The notes below the pieces were generated by a model. The model was not told the DNA's origin. It saw only the letters and a list, made by a program, of their open reading frames with translations, and searched no databases. Shown here piece after piece: positions 1-6,357 of a stretch of DNA of 9,418 nt. The position numbers and the translations under genes are program-made. Position 1 is the stretch's first letter. Each line of letters begins with the position of its first letter. The stretch comes from Fen-7 sp041494285 (GTDB lineage Archaea; Halobacteriota; Methanosarcinia; Methanotrichales; Methanotrichaceae), in NCBI GenBank assembly GCA_041494285.1, contig JBGQAL010000111.1:1-9418 (forward strand), written 5' to 3'.

Positions 1-36
1 AATCAGCCCCAATTAAGGGTCCGATAGGTAATAGGT

Positions 37-59
37 CATGGTTAAGAGTAGTAACCATG
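37..59. repeat. 8-bp inverted repeat (hairpin)
   Basis: CATGGTTA at 37-44 and TAACCATG at 52-59 are perfect reverse complements around a 7-base spacer. The hairpin lies just downstream of the stop of the minus-strand gene at 101-1021. It could help end that transcript, but no clear T-tract follows on the minus strand, so a terminator role is only a guess. Confidence 0.5.
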
Positions 60-100
60 CCGATTTATAAGCTTGATTTTCTTATCGATGTCTGAAGACA

Positions 101-1021
101 TTATAGTTTCGTATAGTTATTAATTGCCCCGGAGTTTAGGAACGAATAGAGAACTTCAACGATAAAATTTTCTTTACTTAATTGATCATTTGGTTGATCG
201 ATTCTGGCAAATAATTCGCTTTTATCGGTGGTCAATGTGATAATATTAGCATCTTTAAGAACAGCCAGCATACGTGGTGAGGTTATTTCAGTGGTAATAT
301 CGGATTGGTTCTTAATTCGTGAGTCCCATAGGAGAATCGAGGGAATCTCTCCGATATGGTCGATTCTCGGAAAAGACCCTTCGATGAGTTTCTTTTTGAT
401 TTCCTCGCGTGGAATTTCGGTGGTTTTCTCAATATAATCAAGGTCTTTTTCTGTTATATCTTGAAAATCGATCCATAATGGCTTACCGTCTTTCCCAAAT
501 GAAAGATCTCCTTTCGAATATTCTTTGGTATTGCCACCTATGTCAAGTGTGGCAATCTTCAGGTGCTTTTCAGGTGGAAGTTTGTCAGGCTTTTTCTTAT
601 TATCTTCTATTGTCTTCCCCTTACCTGCCAGAACTAACACCAACAGTCCGCGAAGCGGTACACGGAGCAGTCGTAACAGTCGCAACATGGGCGACAACCC
701 ACCACTGTTTGATATTATGGGGAGACTCAATGTTAATGGCGAGAAATCCAATAGTGCGATGACGATTATAAAAAGGTCGAGGATATGTAATGGATCGGTG
801 ATGAATGAAATTCTGGACTTGTCTTCTACGTATAACTTCAAGACGTATTCAGCAATAAATGCTGCAATAACGATGTAGTTCACATAATCAAGGATTGCTT
901 TCATTCCCTCTGATAAATTATGATCGAAAAATGGGAAAATCACTGCAAGGGCCAGAACTGTCACAAGTCCGATCATCACGTCATCATTAAATATTCGATA
1001 AACGGCATCCCTCCTTAACAT
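101..1021 (-). CDS. Voltage-sensor domain fused to CorA-like cytoplasmic domain, apparently truncated
   Basis: The product is a 306-residue membrane protein of unproven function. Residues 1-130 look like an ion-channel voltage sensor: hydrophobic helices at about 16-32, 46-65 (with E58), 79-96 (with D82) and 111-131. The last has arginines at 114, 117, 120 and 124, the every-third-residue pattern of S4. After a lysine-rich linker (133-155), residues about 156-275 resemble the N-terminal soluble domain of CorA magnesium channels; WIDFQDITEKDL at 183-194 matches the usual W-I-D-x-x-x-P/T-x-x-x-D-L segment. CorA should continue into a long helix and two pore helices with a GMN motif, but this frame stops first. 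An 18-codon CorA-helix-like stretch follows in another frame, so the gene may be a pseudogene. An in-frame TGA two codons before the ATG fixes the upstream limit. An AGGAGG lies inside codons 2-5, so no normal ribosome site precedes the ATG. The gene is AT-richer than the operon to its right. Confidence 0.62.
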   Translation of the reverse strand: MLRRDAVYRIFNDDVMIGLVTVLALAVIFPFFDHNLSEGMKAILDYVNYIVIAAFIAEYVLKLYVEDKSRISFITDPLHILDLFIIVIALLDFSPLTLSLPIISNSGGLSPMLRLLRLLRVPLRGLLVLVLAGKGKTIEDNKKKPDKLPPEKHLKIATLDIGGNTKEYSKGDLSFGKDGKPLWIDFQDITEKDLDYIEKTTEIPREEIKKKLIEGSFPRIDHIGEIPSILLWDSRIKNQSDITTEITSPRMLAVLKDANIITLTTDKSELFARIDQPNDQLSKENFIVEVLYSFLNSGAINNYTKL

Positions 1022-1160
1022 AAGTCAGTGATTATAGTACGAGACGAAAAACTTTTGGGTGCTAACCATATGGGCAGATGTGCTGGAAATCAGATACTTG
1101 AGCAACGAGAATTTCTTGCATCGGAATAGATCCCTGGTTGGGCTTGGTTGAAGGAATAAA

Positions 1161-1199
1161 AGAGAGGTGCAATTCCTGTAAAAAAACAAGACACCTCTC
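1161..1199 (-). terminator. Hairpin/T-tract terminator of the pus10-rsmA operon
   Basis: GAGAGGTG (1162-1169) and CACCTCTC (1192-1199) form a perfect 8-bp stem. Read on the minus strand, the 22-base loop holds seven consecutive T residues, and the stem is followed by TTTTATT. It starts 13 bases after the rsmA stop. On the plus strand no T-tract follows the stem, so the polarity fits the minus-strand operon. In archaea the T-tracts themselves are the main termination signal; the stem may be secondary. Confidence 0.72.
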
Positions 1200-1212
1200 A
1201 AAGCTCCTGAAT

Positions 1213-1947
1213 TTATATTGAGTATAATTTCTCAGACAGCCATGCCGCCATTTCAGAGTCGATCTCCTCAGCCCGTCGCTTCAAGATCGATCCATCGAGT
1301 CTGGAAAGCGCTTCCCTGGAGACGCCCATAGCCTCCAGCGCCGGCCCGAGCTTCTTCCTACGATGGCTGAACAAGCCTGTGGCAAGCTTCATGAAGCTTT
1401 CATAATTCACATTCAGCCTATCCGGCCTGGGACGCAGACGGACTATGGCGGACCCGACCCGAGGGTTCGGTCGAAAGGCAGTTCTCGAAACGTGCTCCAG
1501 GATCTCGGCCTTGGCGTAGTGGCCGACCACCATGGACAGTCTTCCGTAGTCCTCTGTTCCCGGCACGGCGATCAGTCTCTTGGCAAACTCTCTCTGGTAC
1601 ATCAGGACCGCCAGATCGAAAGGCTTGCTCAGAAGACGATAGGTTATCTTCGAGGATATCTGGTAGGGTAAGTTAGAAACGACCTTGTTGTAATCTGGAA
1701 GCTCGACCTTGAGGGCATCCCCATCGATGACCTTGACATTGGCGAACCTGCCCTTCAATCCCGCCGCCAAGCCGCTGTCCACCTCGACGGCATATACCCG
1801 GCCTGCCCTTCGCGACAAAACCTCAGTCAGATTGCCTGTGCCCGCTCCTATCTCCAGAATGCTGTCGGCCGGATTCAGTTCTGCATAATCCGCAATCCTC
1901 GAAAGAACGTCGCGATCCACCAAAAAGTTCTGGCCTTTCCGTCTCAT
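1213..1947 (-). CDS. rsmA: 16S rRNA (adenine-N6) dimethyltransferase RsmA/KsgA (Dim1)
   Basis: This S-adenosylmethionine-dependent enzyme dimethylates the two adjacent adenines in the loop of helix 45 at the 3' end of 16S rRNA, a late step in small-subunit assembly. The 244-residue product has the family motifs in order: GQNFLVD at 5-11, the SAM-binding EIGAGTGNLT at 32-41, an acidic VEVD at 54-57, GDAL at 76-79, and the catalytic NLPYQISS at 92-99 (the N-L/I-P-Y motif). FRPNPRVGSAIVRL at 158-171 and the basic SHRRKK at 194-199 belong to the conserved C-terminal half. It is slightly shorter than bacterial KsgA (about 270 residues), as usual in archaea. The ATG overlaps the stop of the DUF655 gene by four bases (ATGA), which suggests translational coupling. 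It is the last gene of the operon and is followed by a terminator. Confidence 0.97.
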   Translation of the reverse strand: MRRKGQNFLVDRDVLSRIADYAELNPADSILEIGAGTGNLTEVLSRRAGRVYAVEVDSGLAAGLKGRFANVKVIDGDALKVELPDYNKVVSNLPYQISSKITYRLLSKPFDLAVLMYQREFAKRLIAVPGTEDYGRLSMVVGHYAKAEILEHVSRTAFRPNPRVGSAIVRLRPRPDRLNVNYESFMKLATGLFSHRRKKLGPALEAMGVSREALSRLDGSILKRRAEEIDSEMAAWLSEKLYSI

Positions 1948-2543
1948 CTTCTACGGGATTCGGGCAGTCGACGCGGCTCGGTGGTGAAGATCCTGTACTT
2001 GATCTTGTCGTCCATGAGCTCATCCTCAATCCTGTTGTCAATGAGCTTCTCTGGGTAGTGCAGACCTTTCACTCGCTCTGTTAGGTCCTTGAAACTCTTG
2101 AAGGCTCCTTTCTTCCTTTCGGTCAGGATTGCCCACATAAGCTTCTTACCAATCCCAGGAAGGAGCTCAAGCGTATGCATTCTCGTGGTGAGGGGCTCAG
2201 CGTCGTTAAAGAACCGTATGAACCTCGCCTCGCTCTCCAGGACGATCTTCTGGATCTCAAAGGGCAGCTCCAGCTTGGCGCTGTTTGACAGCTCACTGTA
2301 TTCGATCCTGCGGTTGACGTGGTCTATCACATCCCGGTCTCCGGTGCCGATGTAGACCTTGTCGCCGACGTGGGGAACGACTCCCTCCTTAGGTGTCATC
2401 TCCATGAGGACAAAGTTGGTCTCGCCAACCGACTGGACTAAAGGCTGCTTCTGATAGCTTCTAGAATCAGGAGTTCGGCCATAGGGGAGGTAATCGAGAA
2501 TCCGAGCTATTTCTTCCCTCTTAGGAGGTCTCCCTTCTGGCAT
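1944..2543 (-). CDS. DUF655 family protein with helix-hairpin-helix motif
   Basis: The 199-residue protein belongs to the archaeal DUF655 family, whose biochemical function is not established. An N-terminal beta-rich part with a GDKVYIG segment (60-66) is followed by a helix-hairpin-helix nucleic-acid-binding motif, LLPGIGKK at 127-134, and a basic tail (RRLPESRRR). The family is almost always encoded between the RNA polymerase F subunit and the rRNA dimethyltransferase, as here, so a role in RNA binding or ribosome assembly is a reasonable inference. The ATG lies six bases after the rpo4 stop, and the G-rich stretch overlapping that stop (GGGGGT) can act as the ribosome site. The TGA overlaps the rsmA start. 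The short C-terminal tail is the only part that looks poorly constrained. Confidence 0.93.
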   Translation of the reverse strand: MPEGRPPKREEIARILDYLPYGRTPDSRSYQKQPLVQSVGETNFVLMEMTPKEGVVPHVGDKVYIGTGDRDVIDHVNRRIEYSELSNSAKLELPFEIQKIVLESEARFIRFFNDAEPLTTRMHTLELLPGIGKKLMWAILTERKKGAFKSFKDLTERVKGLHYPEKLIDNRIEDELMDDKIKYRIFTTEPRRLPESRRR

Positions 2544-2549
2544 TTCACT

Positions 2550-2894
2550 CTACCCCCTGAAAGCTATCTCTAGAATTGCGTCGAGCTCTTCTTCGCTGAG
2601 GTTAAACCGCTCTTTTGCGTAAATTGCCCTGAGCTCGTCCCTGGTCTTGGGCCTGATATCAGCTATCTTTATGGCTATATCCGGACTCATCTTCTCCAGC
2701 TTGTTAAGCTCCCCCACCATGAGCCTGCTCTCCTCGGCAGTGCCCTTAGCGAAGAGCTCGGCGTGCCTTATGGCCCGACGAAGCTCGTACCCTAGCTCCT
2801 CCTCGCTGGCCCTTCTGGTCCGGATCTCATCTAGGATGGCTCTGACCTCAGCCAGGGTCAGCAGCTCCTCTTTCAAAATGTTCTTGACAATCAT
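2550..2894 (-). CDS. rpo4: DNA-directed RNA polymerase subunit Rpo4 (RpoF, Rpb4-like)
   Basis: Archaeal homologue of eukaryotic Rpb4. With Rpo7 it forms the polymerase stalk, which binds nascent RNA and helps open-complex formation and termination. The 114-residue length is typical. The C-terminal HRDC-like segment carries the family signature: ADIRPKTRDELRAIYAKER at 78-96, then LSEEELDAILEIA. The N-terminal part (LTLAEVRAIL) is the region that packs against Rpo7. The ATG begins directly after the TAA of rpl21e with no spacer, so translation is probably coupled. Its own upstream ribosome site is weak (AAAGAT). The subunit is encoded apart from the large polymerase genes, as in most Euryarchaeota. 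Confidence 0.96.
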   Translation of the reverse strand: MIVKNILKEELLTLAEVRAILDEIRTRRASEEELGYELRRAIRHAELFAKGTAEESRLMVGELNKLEKMSPDIAIKIADIRPKTRDELRAIYAKERFNLSEEELDAILEIAFRG

Positions 2895-3185
2895 TTATCT
2901 TTGTGCGGTTAAGTGTTCGGGAATTGCGATCACAGTCTTGGAAGCATTGCCGTCTGTGACCTTCAGGACATAAGCCCTGCCTCTCTTGCCCACTACCTCG
3001 CCAGTCCTGCCGTGGAACTTGGGATGGGGCATGCCCTTGTGCTTGCTAGAGTCAATGATCACGTGGACTTTGTCGCCTACCTTGAAGTCCTGGATCGCCC
3101 TGACAACAGGTGACATGCCTCTAGTCCTTACCGTTTTGCTCAGCTTATCTCTTGTCTTCTTTCGAATTCCATGATGATGAGCCAT
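2895..3185 (-). CDS. rpl21e: 50S ribosomal protein L21e
   Basis: Archaeal/eukaryotic-type large-subunit protein of the eL21 family. I place the start at the ATG at 3185, giving 96 residues beginning MAHHHGIRKKTR, which aligns with the S/H-G-x-R-x-K-T-R start of the family. AGGTGGAG precedes it with good spacing. An in-frame GTG four codons upstream (3197) would overlap that ribosome site and is less likely. The small SH3-like barrel is visible in FKVGDKVHVIID (34-45) and in the strongly conserved GMPHPKFHGRTGEVVGKRGR (51-70) segment. The last 13 codons of pus10 overlap its beginning in another frame, and rpo4 follows with zero spacing, so it sits inside a compact co-transcribed unit. Confidence 0.96.
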   Translation of the reverse strand: MAHHHGIRKKTRDKLSKTVRTRGMSPVVRAIQDFKVGDKVHVIIDSSKHKGMPHPKFHGRTGEVVGKRGRAYVLKVTDGNASKTVIAIPEHLTAQR

Positions 3186-4497
3186 CTGATTCTCCACCTA
3201 CATTAATTACATCCAACTCTTCTACGACCGCGTCAACTCCAAGGGATTCTGCGAGGCTTGGCTTGGTCCTGCCGCCATCTCCGGATATGAGCTCCTTGAT
3301 GTAGAGTCCGCTATCGCCTCTGATGGTTACCCTGATTGATCTGCCAGACACCTCGGTTAGATCTGCGCTGTACACGTTCCTTGCTCTGAACTTATCTGCT
3401 CTTCTGTGAGAGACGCGAGTTGGCGTGCGCTGATCAATCAACCCAACCAATTCTTTCAGGACTGATTTAAGCTTTTCTTCTGGCACCTCAGATCCGAGCC
3501 TGACCAAGGCCTGGTAAGTCTTCTCAAAGGCGGCGTCCTTGATCTTTTCAACTTGATCGCTTTTGACCATTTCAAGCTCGCCTACCTCCACTTTTCCGGC
3601 CGCTTGCCCGTTTATCTCTTCCCTTAGCTTATTCAAGTCAATAGCCCTTCTCTTCGGTCTGACCGCCTCGACGATGAAGGGCCGCCCTGTGCCAAGCATC
3701 ATGGCGTCTATGTCCTCTCGGCCTGCTCCGTGAAAGGTGGTGTCCTCCGCCAACGCAGCCGCCATGACCGCGGGCTTGATCAGCTCATCTACAGACTCCC
3801 GGTACATCCTGCCTGAGCCTTCGCATCGCGGACAGCCTTTGCCTTTGCAGACCCGACACGGCCATCTGGTCTGAGGGATGCCGCGTATCAATTTCCTGTA
3901 TCGTCCGTAGATGTAGACAGAGGCAACCTGCAGCTCCACCTCGCTCTTGCCCAGGTTCAGATGCACCACCACGTCGGGCTTCTTTAGTTCGACCTGTTTA
4001 CCAGTTTTAGCCGCAACGAGCTTTCCCACCTCTCTGTTCAGCTCAGACTTGAAGGGCTCTGCGTGGGTCGAACCGCCATCCGCCAGCAACAGCTCCTCAT
4101 TCTCCGCCAGAAGGCCGCTCATCTTTGTACCGACAAGGAAAGTGCTGTACTCCATGTCCCGGAGAGCCTCTGCAGCTCGATCCGCCCACCTGTTCAGGTT
4201 CTCCGGTCTCATCTCACCCAGGCAGACTGAACACCTGGCATCTTCTTCGTCCTTCCTGCCTATGCAGAGCCTTGCTGAACGGAAGGAGGGGGCCAGATCC
4301 TCAAGCAGCGACGTATAGTTAAGCGCCACAGCTTCCATCGCGAGGACGATCTTGATGGCGCTACCGCGCTCTGCGTTGGTCAGGCCTGTGGACAACATTG
4401 CAAACTGGCGGCCCAGACAGTTGTCGCAGATGGGACCGAGTGTCAATATCTTGCGCGCCGTCGCTAGAATGCCTTCCTTAGAATTCTCGATGCTCAT
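3145..4497 (-). CDS. pus10: tRNA pseudouridine(54/55) synthase Pus10
   Basis: Archaeal Pus10 converts U54 and U55 in the T-loop of tRNAs to pseudouridine and replaces bacterial TruB in this job. The 450-residue protein has an N-terminal zinc-binding, THUMP-containing part with C24-x-x-C27 (ICDNCLGRQF) and C89-x-x-C92. A second cysteine cluster, C214/C217/C222/C225, has a DnaJ-like CxxCxGxGC spacing. The catalytic domain follows: GREDIDAMMLGTGRPF at 259-274 contains the likely catalytic aspartate D262, equivalent to the RTD motif of TruA. GDSGLYIKELISGD (394-407) is the conserved C-terminal substrate-binding segment. The gene heads the operon, with a TATA box about 35 bases before the ATG. The last 13 residues, serine-rich and unconserved in appearance, overlap the start of rpl21e by 41 bases. 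Confidence 0.96.
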   Translation of the reverse strand: MSIENSKEGILATARKILTLGPICDNCLGRQFAMLSTGLTNAERGSAIKIVLAMEAVALNYTSLLEDLAPSFRSARLCIGRKDEEDARCSVCLGEMRPENLNRWADRAAEALRDMEYSTFLVGTKMSGLLAENEELLLADGGSTHAEPFKSELNREVGKLVAAKTGKQVELKKPDVVVHLNLGKSEVELQVASVYIYGRYRKLIRGIPQTRWPCRVCKGKGCPRCEGSGRMYRESVDELIKPAVMAAALAEDTTFHGAGREDIDAMMLGTGRPFIVEAVRPKRRAIDLNKLREEINGQAAGKVEVGELEMVKSDQVEKIKDAAFEKTYQALVRLGSEVPEEKLKSVLKELVGLIDQRTPTRVSHRRADKFRARNVYSADLTEVSGRSIRVTIRGDSGLYIKELISGDGGRTKPSLAESLGVDAVVEELDVINVGGESDGSSSWNSKEDKR

Positions 4498-4528
4498 AAC
4501 TCTTCTTTTCTCTACGGTCAGCTCATTG

Positions 4529-4536
4529 TTTATAGG
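4529..4536 (-). promoter_or_regulatory. TATA box for the pus10 operon
   Basis: CCTATAAA on the minus strand, centred about 35 bases before the pus10 ATG. This predicts a transcript start near 4506 and a leader of only about nine bases. No strong BRE is evident upstream. It is the best box in the spacer for this operon. Confidence 0.45.
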
Positions 4537-4731
4537 ACTGCTGGTGAAGGTGATGTGCTTGGGTTGGATAGCTGGGGGGCAGATTAGGTTGCGATTCTCT
4601 GTTGAGACCGGTCCGGCACGAGTTCGCGGGGCTTCACCTCGAAGATTTACATCATAAATTGTATACGAACACGTAGGAGGGGAGAGATTTGAGGATACGA
4701 ATAGTCGTCGAACTCATTTCAAAACTCCCAA

Positions 4732-4888
4732 TAAATTGGTTTGGGCAAGATTTCTTGTATCCTACATATTCCAGCTGACTCTTATTGGAGCCCAAAATTG
4801 CCGAGAAGTGAGTGCCAAAGTTAATTTTGAAATGGGATCATACATAATCAGATCATCTATCCCAATTTCCAGCCCCAAACCAAATTTA
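4732..4888. repeat. Imperfect inverted repeat pair flanking about 130 bp
   Basis: TAAATTGGTTTGGG at 4732-4745 is the reverse complement of CCCAAACCAAATTTA at 4874-4888 apart from one extra A/T. The arms enclose 128 bases. A second perfect pair, 4715-4724 with 4825-4834, interlocks with this one rather than nesting. The arms could be the ends of a small dead mobile element or simply chance in AT-rich DNA; no target-site duplication was identified. Confidence 0.4.
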
Positions 4889-4923
4889 GCCTGTATTTTT
4901 AGGACTCGTTTTGCGGCCTATTT

Positions 4924-5868
4924 TCAGACGTATCTTTCAAGTAGAGCATCTACCGCAGCTTTGATCGATTCTCTGGAGTTATGGCCGGGAATCCAGCCCA
5001 GACCAACAAGTGCGTCTATAGATAGCTGCATGACCTTTACGTCGCCTCTCCAGCCTCTGCCATCAAAACCACCGGTGTACCTGTACTTAGCACCGACAAG
5101 GCCCATGCTCTCCACCACTACATCCGCGATCTCCGTTACATCCACAGCATCATTAGACCCGATGTTGAAGATGTTTGTCTGATCAGAAGAGTGCTCCACT
5201 GCGTAGATCATGGCATCGATGCAATCTCTTACATCCAGGTAGGATTTGCGCTGCTCTCCGGACCCGAGGATCTCTAGTTCTGCCGGATTTTTCTTCAGCT
5301 TGTTTATGAAGTCCACCAGCACTCCGTGAGTTCCCCTCTGGCCAACGATGTTGGCAAAGCGGAAGATCCAGGATTGCATATCGAATGTGTGGCAGTAAGA
5401 GGATATGAGAGCCTCACAGGCCAGCTTAGAGGCTCCATATAGTGAAATGGGTTTAAGCGGACCGTAATTCTCGGGCGTTGGAACCAGGCTTGCCTCGCCG
5501 TATACCGTAGAGGTGGAGGTGAAGGCGATCTTCCCTACGCCAGTCTTTCTCATTGCTTCAAGGAGGCTGTAGGTTGCAAGAATGTTCTGCTGGAGGTGGA
5601 TCTTGGTATCCTCTGCGCCTAGCTTAACGTCTGGATTTGCGGCCAGGTGAAATACAAAATCTTTTCCGGACATAACCTCTTCTAGTGTTCCTGTATCAAA
5701 GAGATCCGCTTCCACTAGGGCAAACCTGGGATGGCCGAGTACGTGGGCTATGTGCTCTCGTTTCCCAGAGCTGAAGTTGTCGAAAACAGTGACCTGGCTG
5801 GTTTCCAGGAGCCTATCGACGAGATGGCTGCCTATGAAGCCTGCCCCGCCGGTTACCAGGATGGACAT
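4924..5868 (-). CDS. NAD-dependent epimerase/dehydratase (UDP-glucose 4-epimerase-like)
   Basis: Extended short-chain dehydrogenase that probably interconverts nucleotide sugars such as UDP-glucose/UDP-galactose or their N-acetyl forms for surface glycans. I use the ATG at 5868, giving 314 residues, because the Rossmann strand with the TGGAGFIG NAD motif (6-13) then starts directly after MSILV, as in the family. D30 in VTVFDNF should bind the NAD ribose. The active site is the T/S triad element STSTVYG (118-124) with YGASK (Y144, K148). SYLDVRDC and the C-terminal GWRGDVKVMQLSIDALVGLGW are typical of archaeal GalE-like enzymes; the exact substrate cannot be read. ATGs at 5880, 5931 and 6096 are in frame with no stop between, but the added residues resemble nothing in the family. 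It stands alone, separated from pus10 by 426 bases. Confidence 0.92.
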   Translation of the reverse strand: MSILVTGGAGFIGSHLVDRLLETSQVTVFDNFSSGKREHIAHVLGHPRFALVEADLFDTGTLEEVMSGKDFVFHLAANPDVKLGAEDTKIHLQQNILATYSLLEAMRKTGVGKIAFTSTSTVYGEASLVPTPENYGPLKPISLYGASKLACEALISSYCHTFDMQSWIFRFANIVGQRGTHGVLVDFINKLKKNPAELEILGSGEQRKSYLDVRDCIDAMIYAVEHSSDQTNIFNIGSNDAVDVTEIADVVVESMGLVGAKYRYTGGFDGRGWRGDVKVMQLSIDALVGLGWIPGHNSRESIKAAVDALLERYV

Positions 5869-6075
5869 GTCTTCTAGCATTCTCTCTAGGATCTGGAGGA
5901 GATGGAGATATAGCTTATCATATCCTGCCATCTTTGTTTGTTGATCAACTGGAGTTCGCGAAATATTCGGTCGATTTATTTCAGAATTGGACAATAAATT
6001 ACGGATTAGAAATCCTGTTTTATCGAAATAAAACCGCACATTGGCGGTTAATATGACTAGGCGCCGACAGCAAAG

Positions 6076-6083
6076 TTTATATA
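6076..6083 (-). promoter_or_regulatory. TATA box for the epimerase gene
   Basis: TATATAAA on the minus strand is the best-matching archaeal TATA box in the window. It predicts a start near 6054 and hence a leader of roughly 185 bases before the ATG at 5868. Because the box lies downstream of the in-frame ATG at 6096, that ATG cannot be used from this promoter. Weaker AT-rich boxes nearer the gene (around 5971-5980 and 5907-5914) are alternatives that would shorten the leader. Confidence 0.45.
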
Positions 6084-6203
6084 GAATATCATTCAAGCAG
6101 ATTACTAATGGATCTAAGCATCTTAATCTACTGTATGAACCTCAAAACGCGGTTATAGCAGTCACTATTCTAAATTTAGCTTAGGCCATATGGTTAAGGA
6201 CAC

Positions 6204-6228
6204 ACGCATAATGCAATGCGTATTGCGT
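6204..6228. promoter_or_regulatory. Cluster of short palindromes, possible operator
   Basis: GCAT-A-ATGC (6206-6214) runs into GCAAT-GCGT-ATTGC (6213-6226), and the whole is bounded by ACGCA (6204-6208) and TGCGT (6224-6228). It sits about 45 bases upstream of the MFS TATA box, between the divergent genes, where a regulator could bind. No known regulator site is recognised. Confidence 0.3.
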
Positions 6229-6250
6229 CAAATTCCCCTTTGCCATCTGC

Positions 6251-6278
6251 CCTTGAAAATCTAACCTTGAAAATTTAA
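6251..6278 (+). repeat. 14-bp tandem repeat at the MFS promoter
   Basis: CCTTGAAAATCTAA (6251-6264) is followed directly by CCTTGAAAATTTAA (6265-6278), 13 of 14 bases identical. The second copy supplies most of the TATA box of the MFS gene. The repeat may be a duplicated BRE/TATA module or a tandem regulator site. Confidence 0.7.
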
Positions 6279-6281
6279 TAA
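6274..6281 (+). promoter_or_regulatory. TATA box for the MFS gene
   Basis: TTTAATAA preceded by the purine-rich GAAAA, a plausible BRE/TATA pair. The predicted transcript start is near 6304, leaving a leader of about 54 bases to the ATG at 6358 that would contain both Shine-Dalgarno sequences. Confidence 0.45.
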
Positions 6282-6357
6282 GGAACATCTTGAACATAAT
6301 TTGAATAAACCAAACAGGAGGCAAGAAGAATGATCAACATCTCGGAGGTGCCTGGCG

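Larger units (their letters stand above)
4498..4923. other. Non-coding spacer with operon promoter, inverted repeats and a possible gene relic
   Basis: No convincing gene lies here. The left end holds the minus-strand TATA box of pus10. Two inverted repeats are visible: CATTTCAAAA (4715-4724) with TTTTGAAATG (4825-4834), and TAAATTGGTTTGGG (4732-4745) with CCCAAACCAAATTTA (4874-4888, one base of slippage). On the plus strand an AGGAGGGGAG at 4675-4684 precedes a 29-codon frame (TTG 4689 to TGA 4778) that may be a remnant. I see no clear terminator for the epimerase gene that reads into this spacer from the right. Confidence 0.6.
5869..6357. other. Divergent spacer: epimerase leader and MFS promoter region
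   Basis: This stretch separates the divergently transcribed epimerase (minus) and MFS (plus) genes. It holds the epimerase TATA box (6076-6083), a cluster of short palindromes (6204-6228), a 14-bp tandem repeat (6251-6278) overlapping the MFS TATA box, and two Shine-Dalgarno sequences (6316-6321 and 6344-6350). The minus strand stays open in the epimerase frame up to 6096, but I judge that part untranslated. Confidence 0.6.

Noticed and set aside
3186..3197. GTG start of rpl21e at 3197
   Set aside because: The family begins at M-x-H/S-H-G-x-R, which fits the ATG at 3185, and the ribosome site lies over the GTG.
4736..5182. Plus-strand 148-codon open frame
   Set aside because: More than half is antisense to the conserved 3' part of the epimerase; only the piece before 4923 could be a relic, which is listed as a separate observation.
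5869..6096. N-terminal extension of the epimerase to the ATG at 6096
   Set aside because: The added 76 residues lack family resemblance, and the strongest TATA box lies downstream of that ATG.
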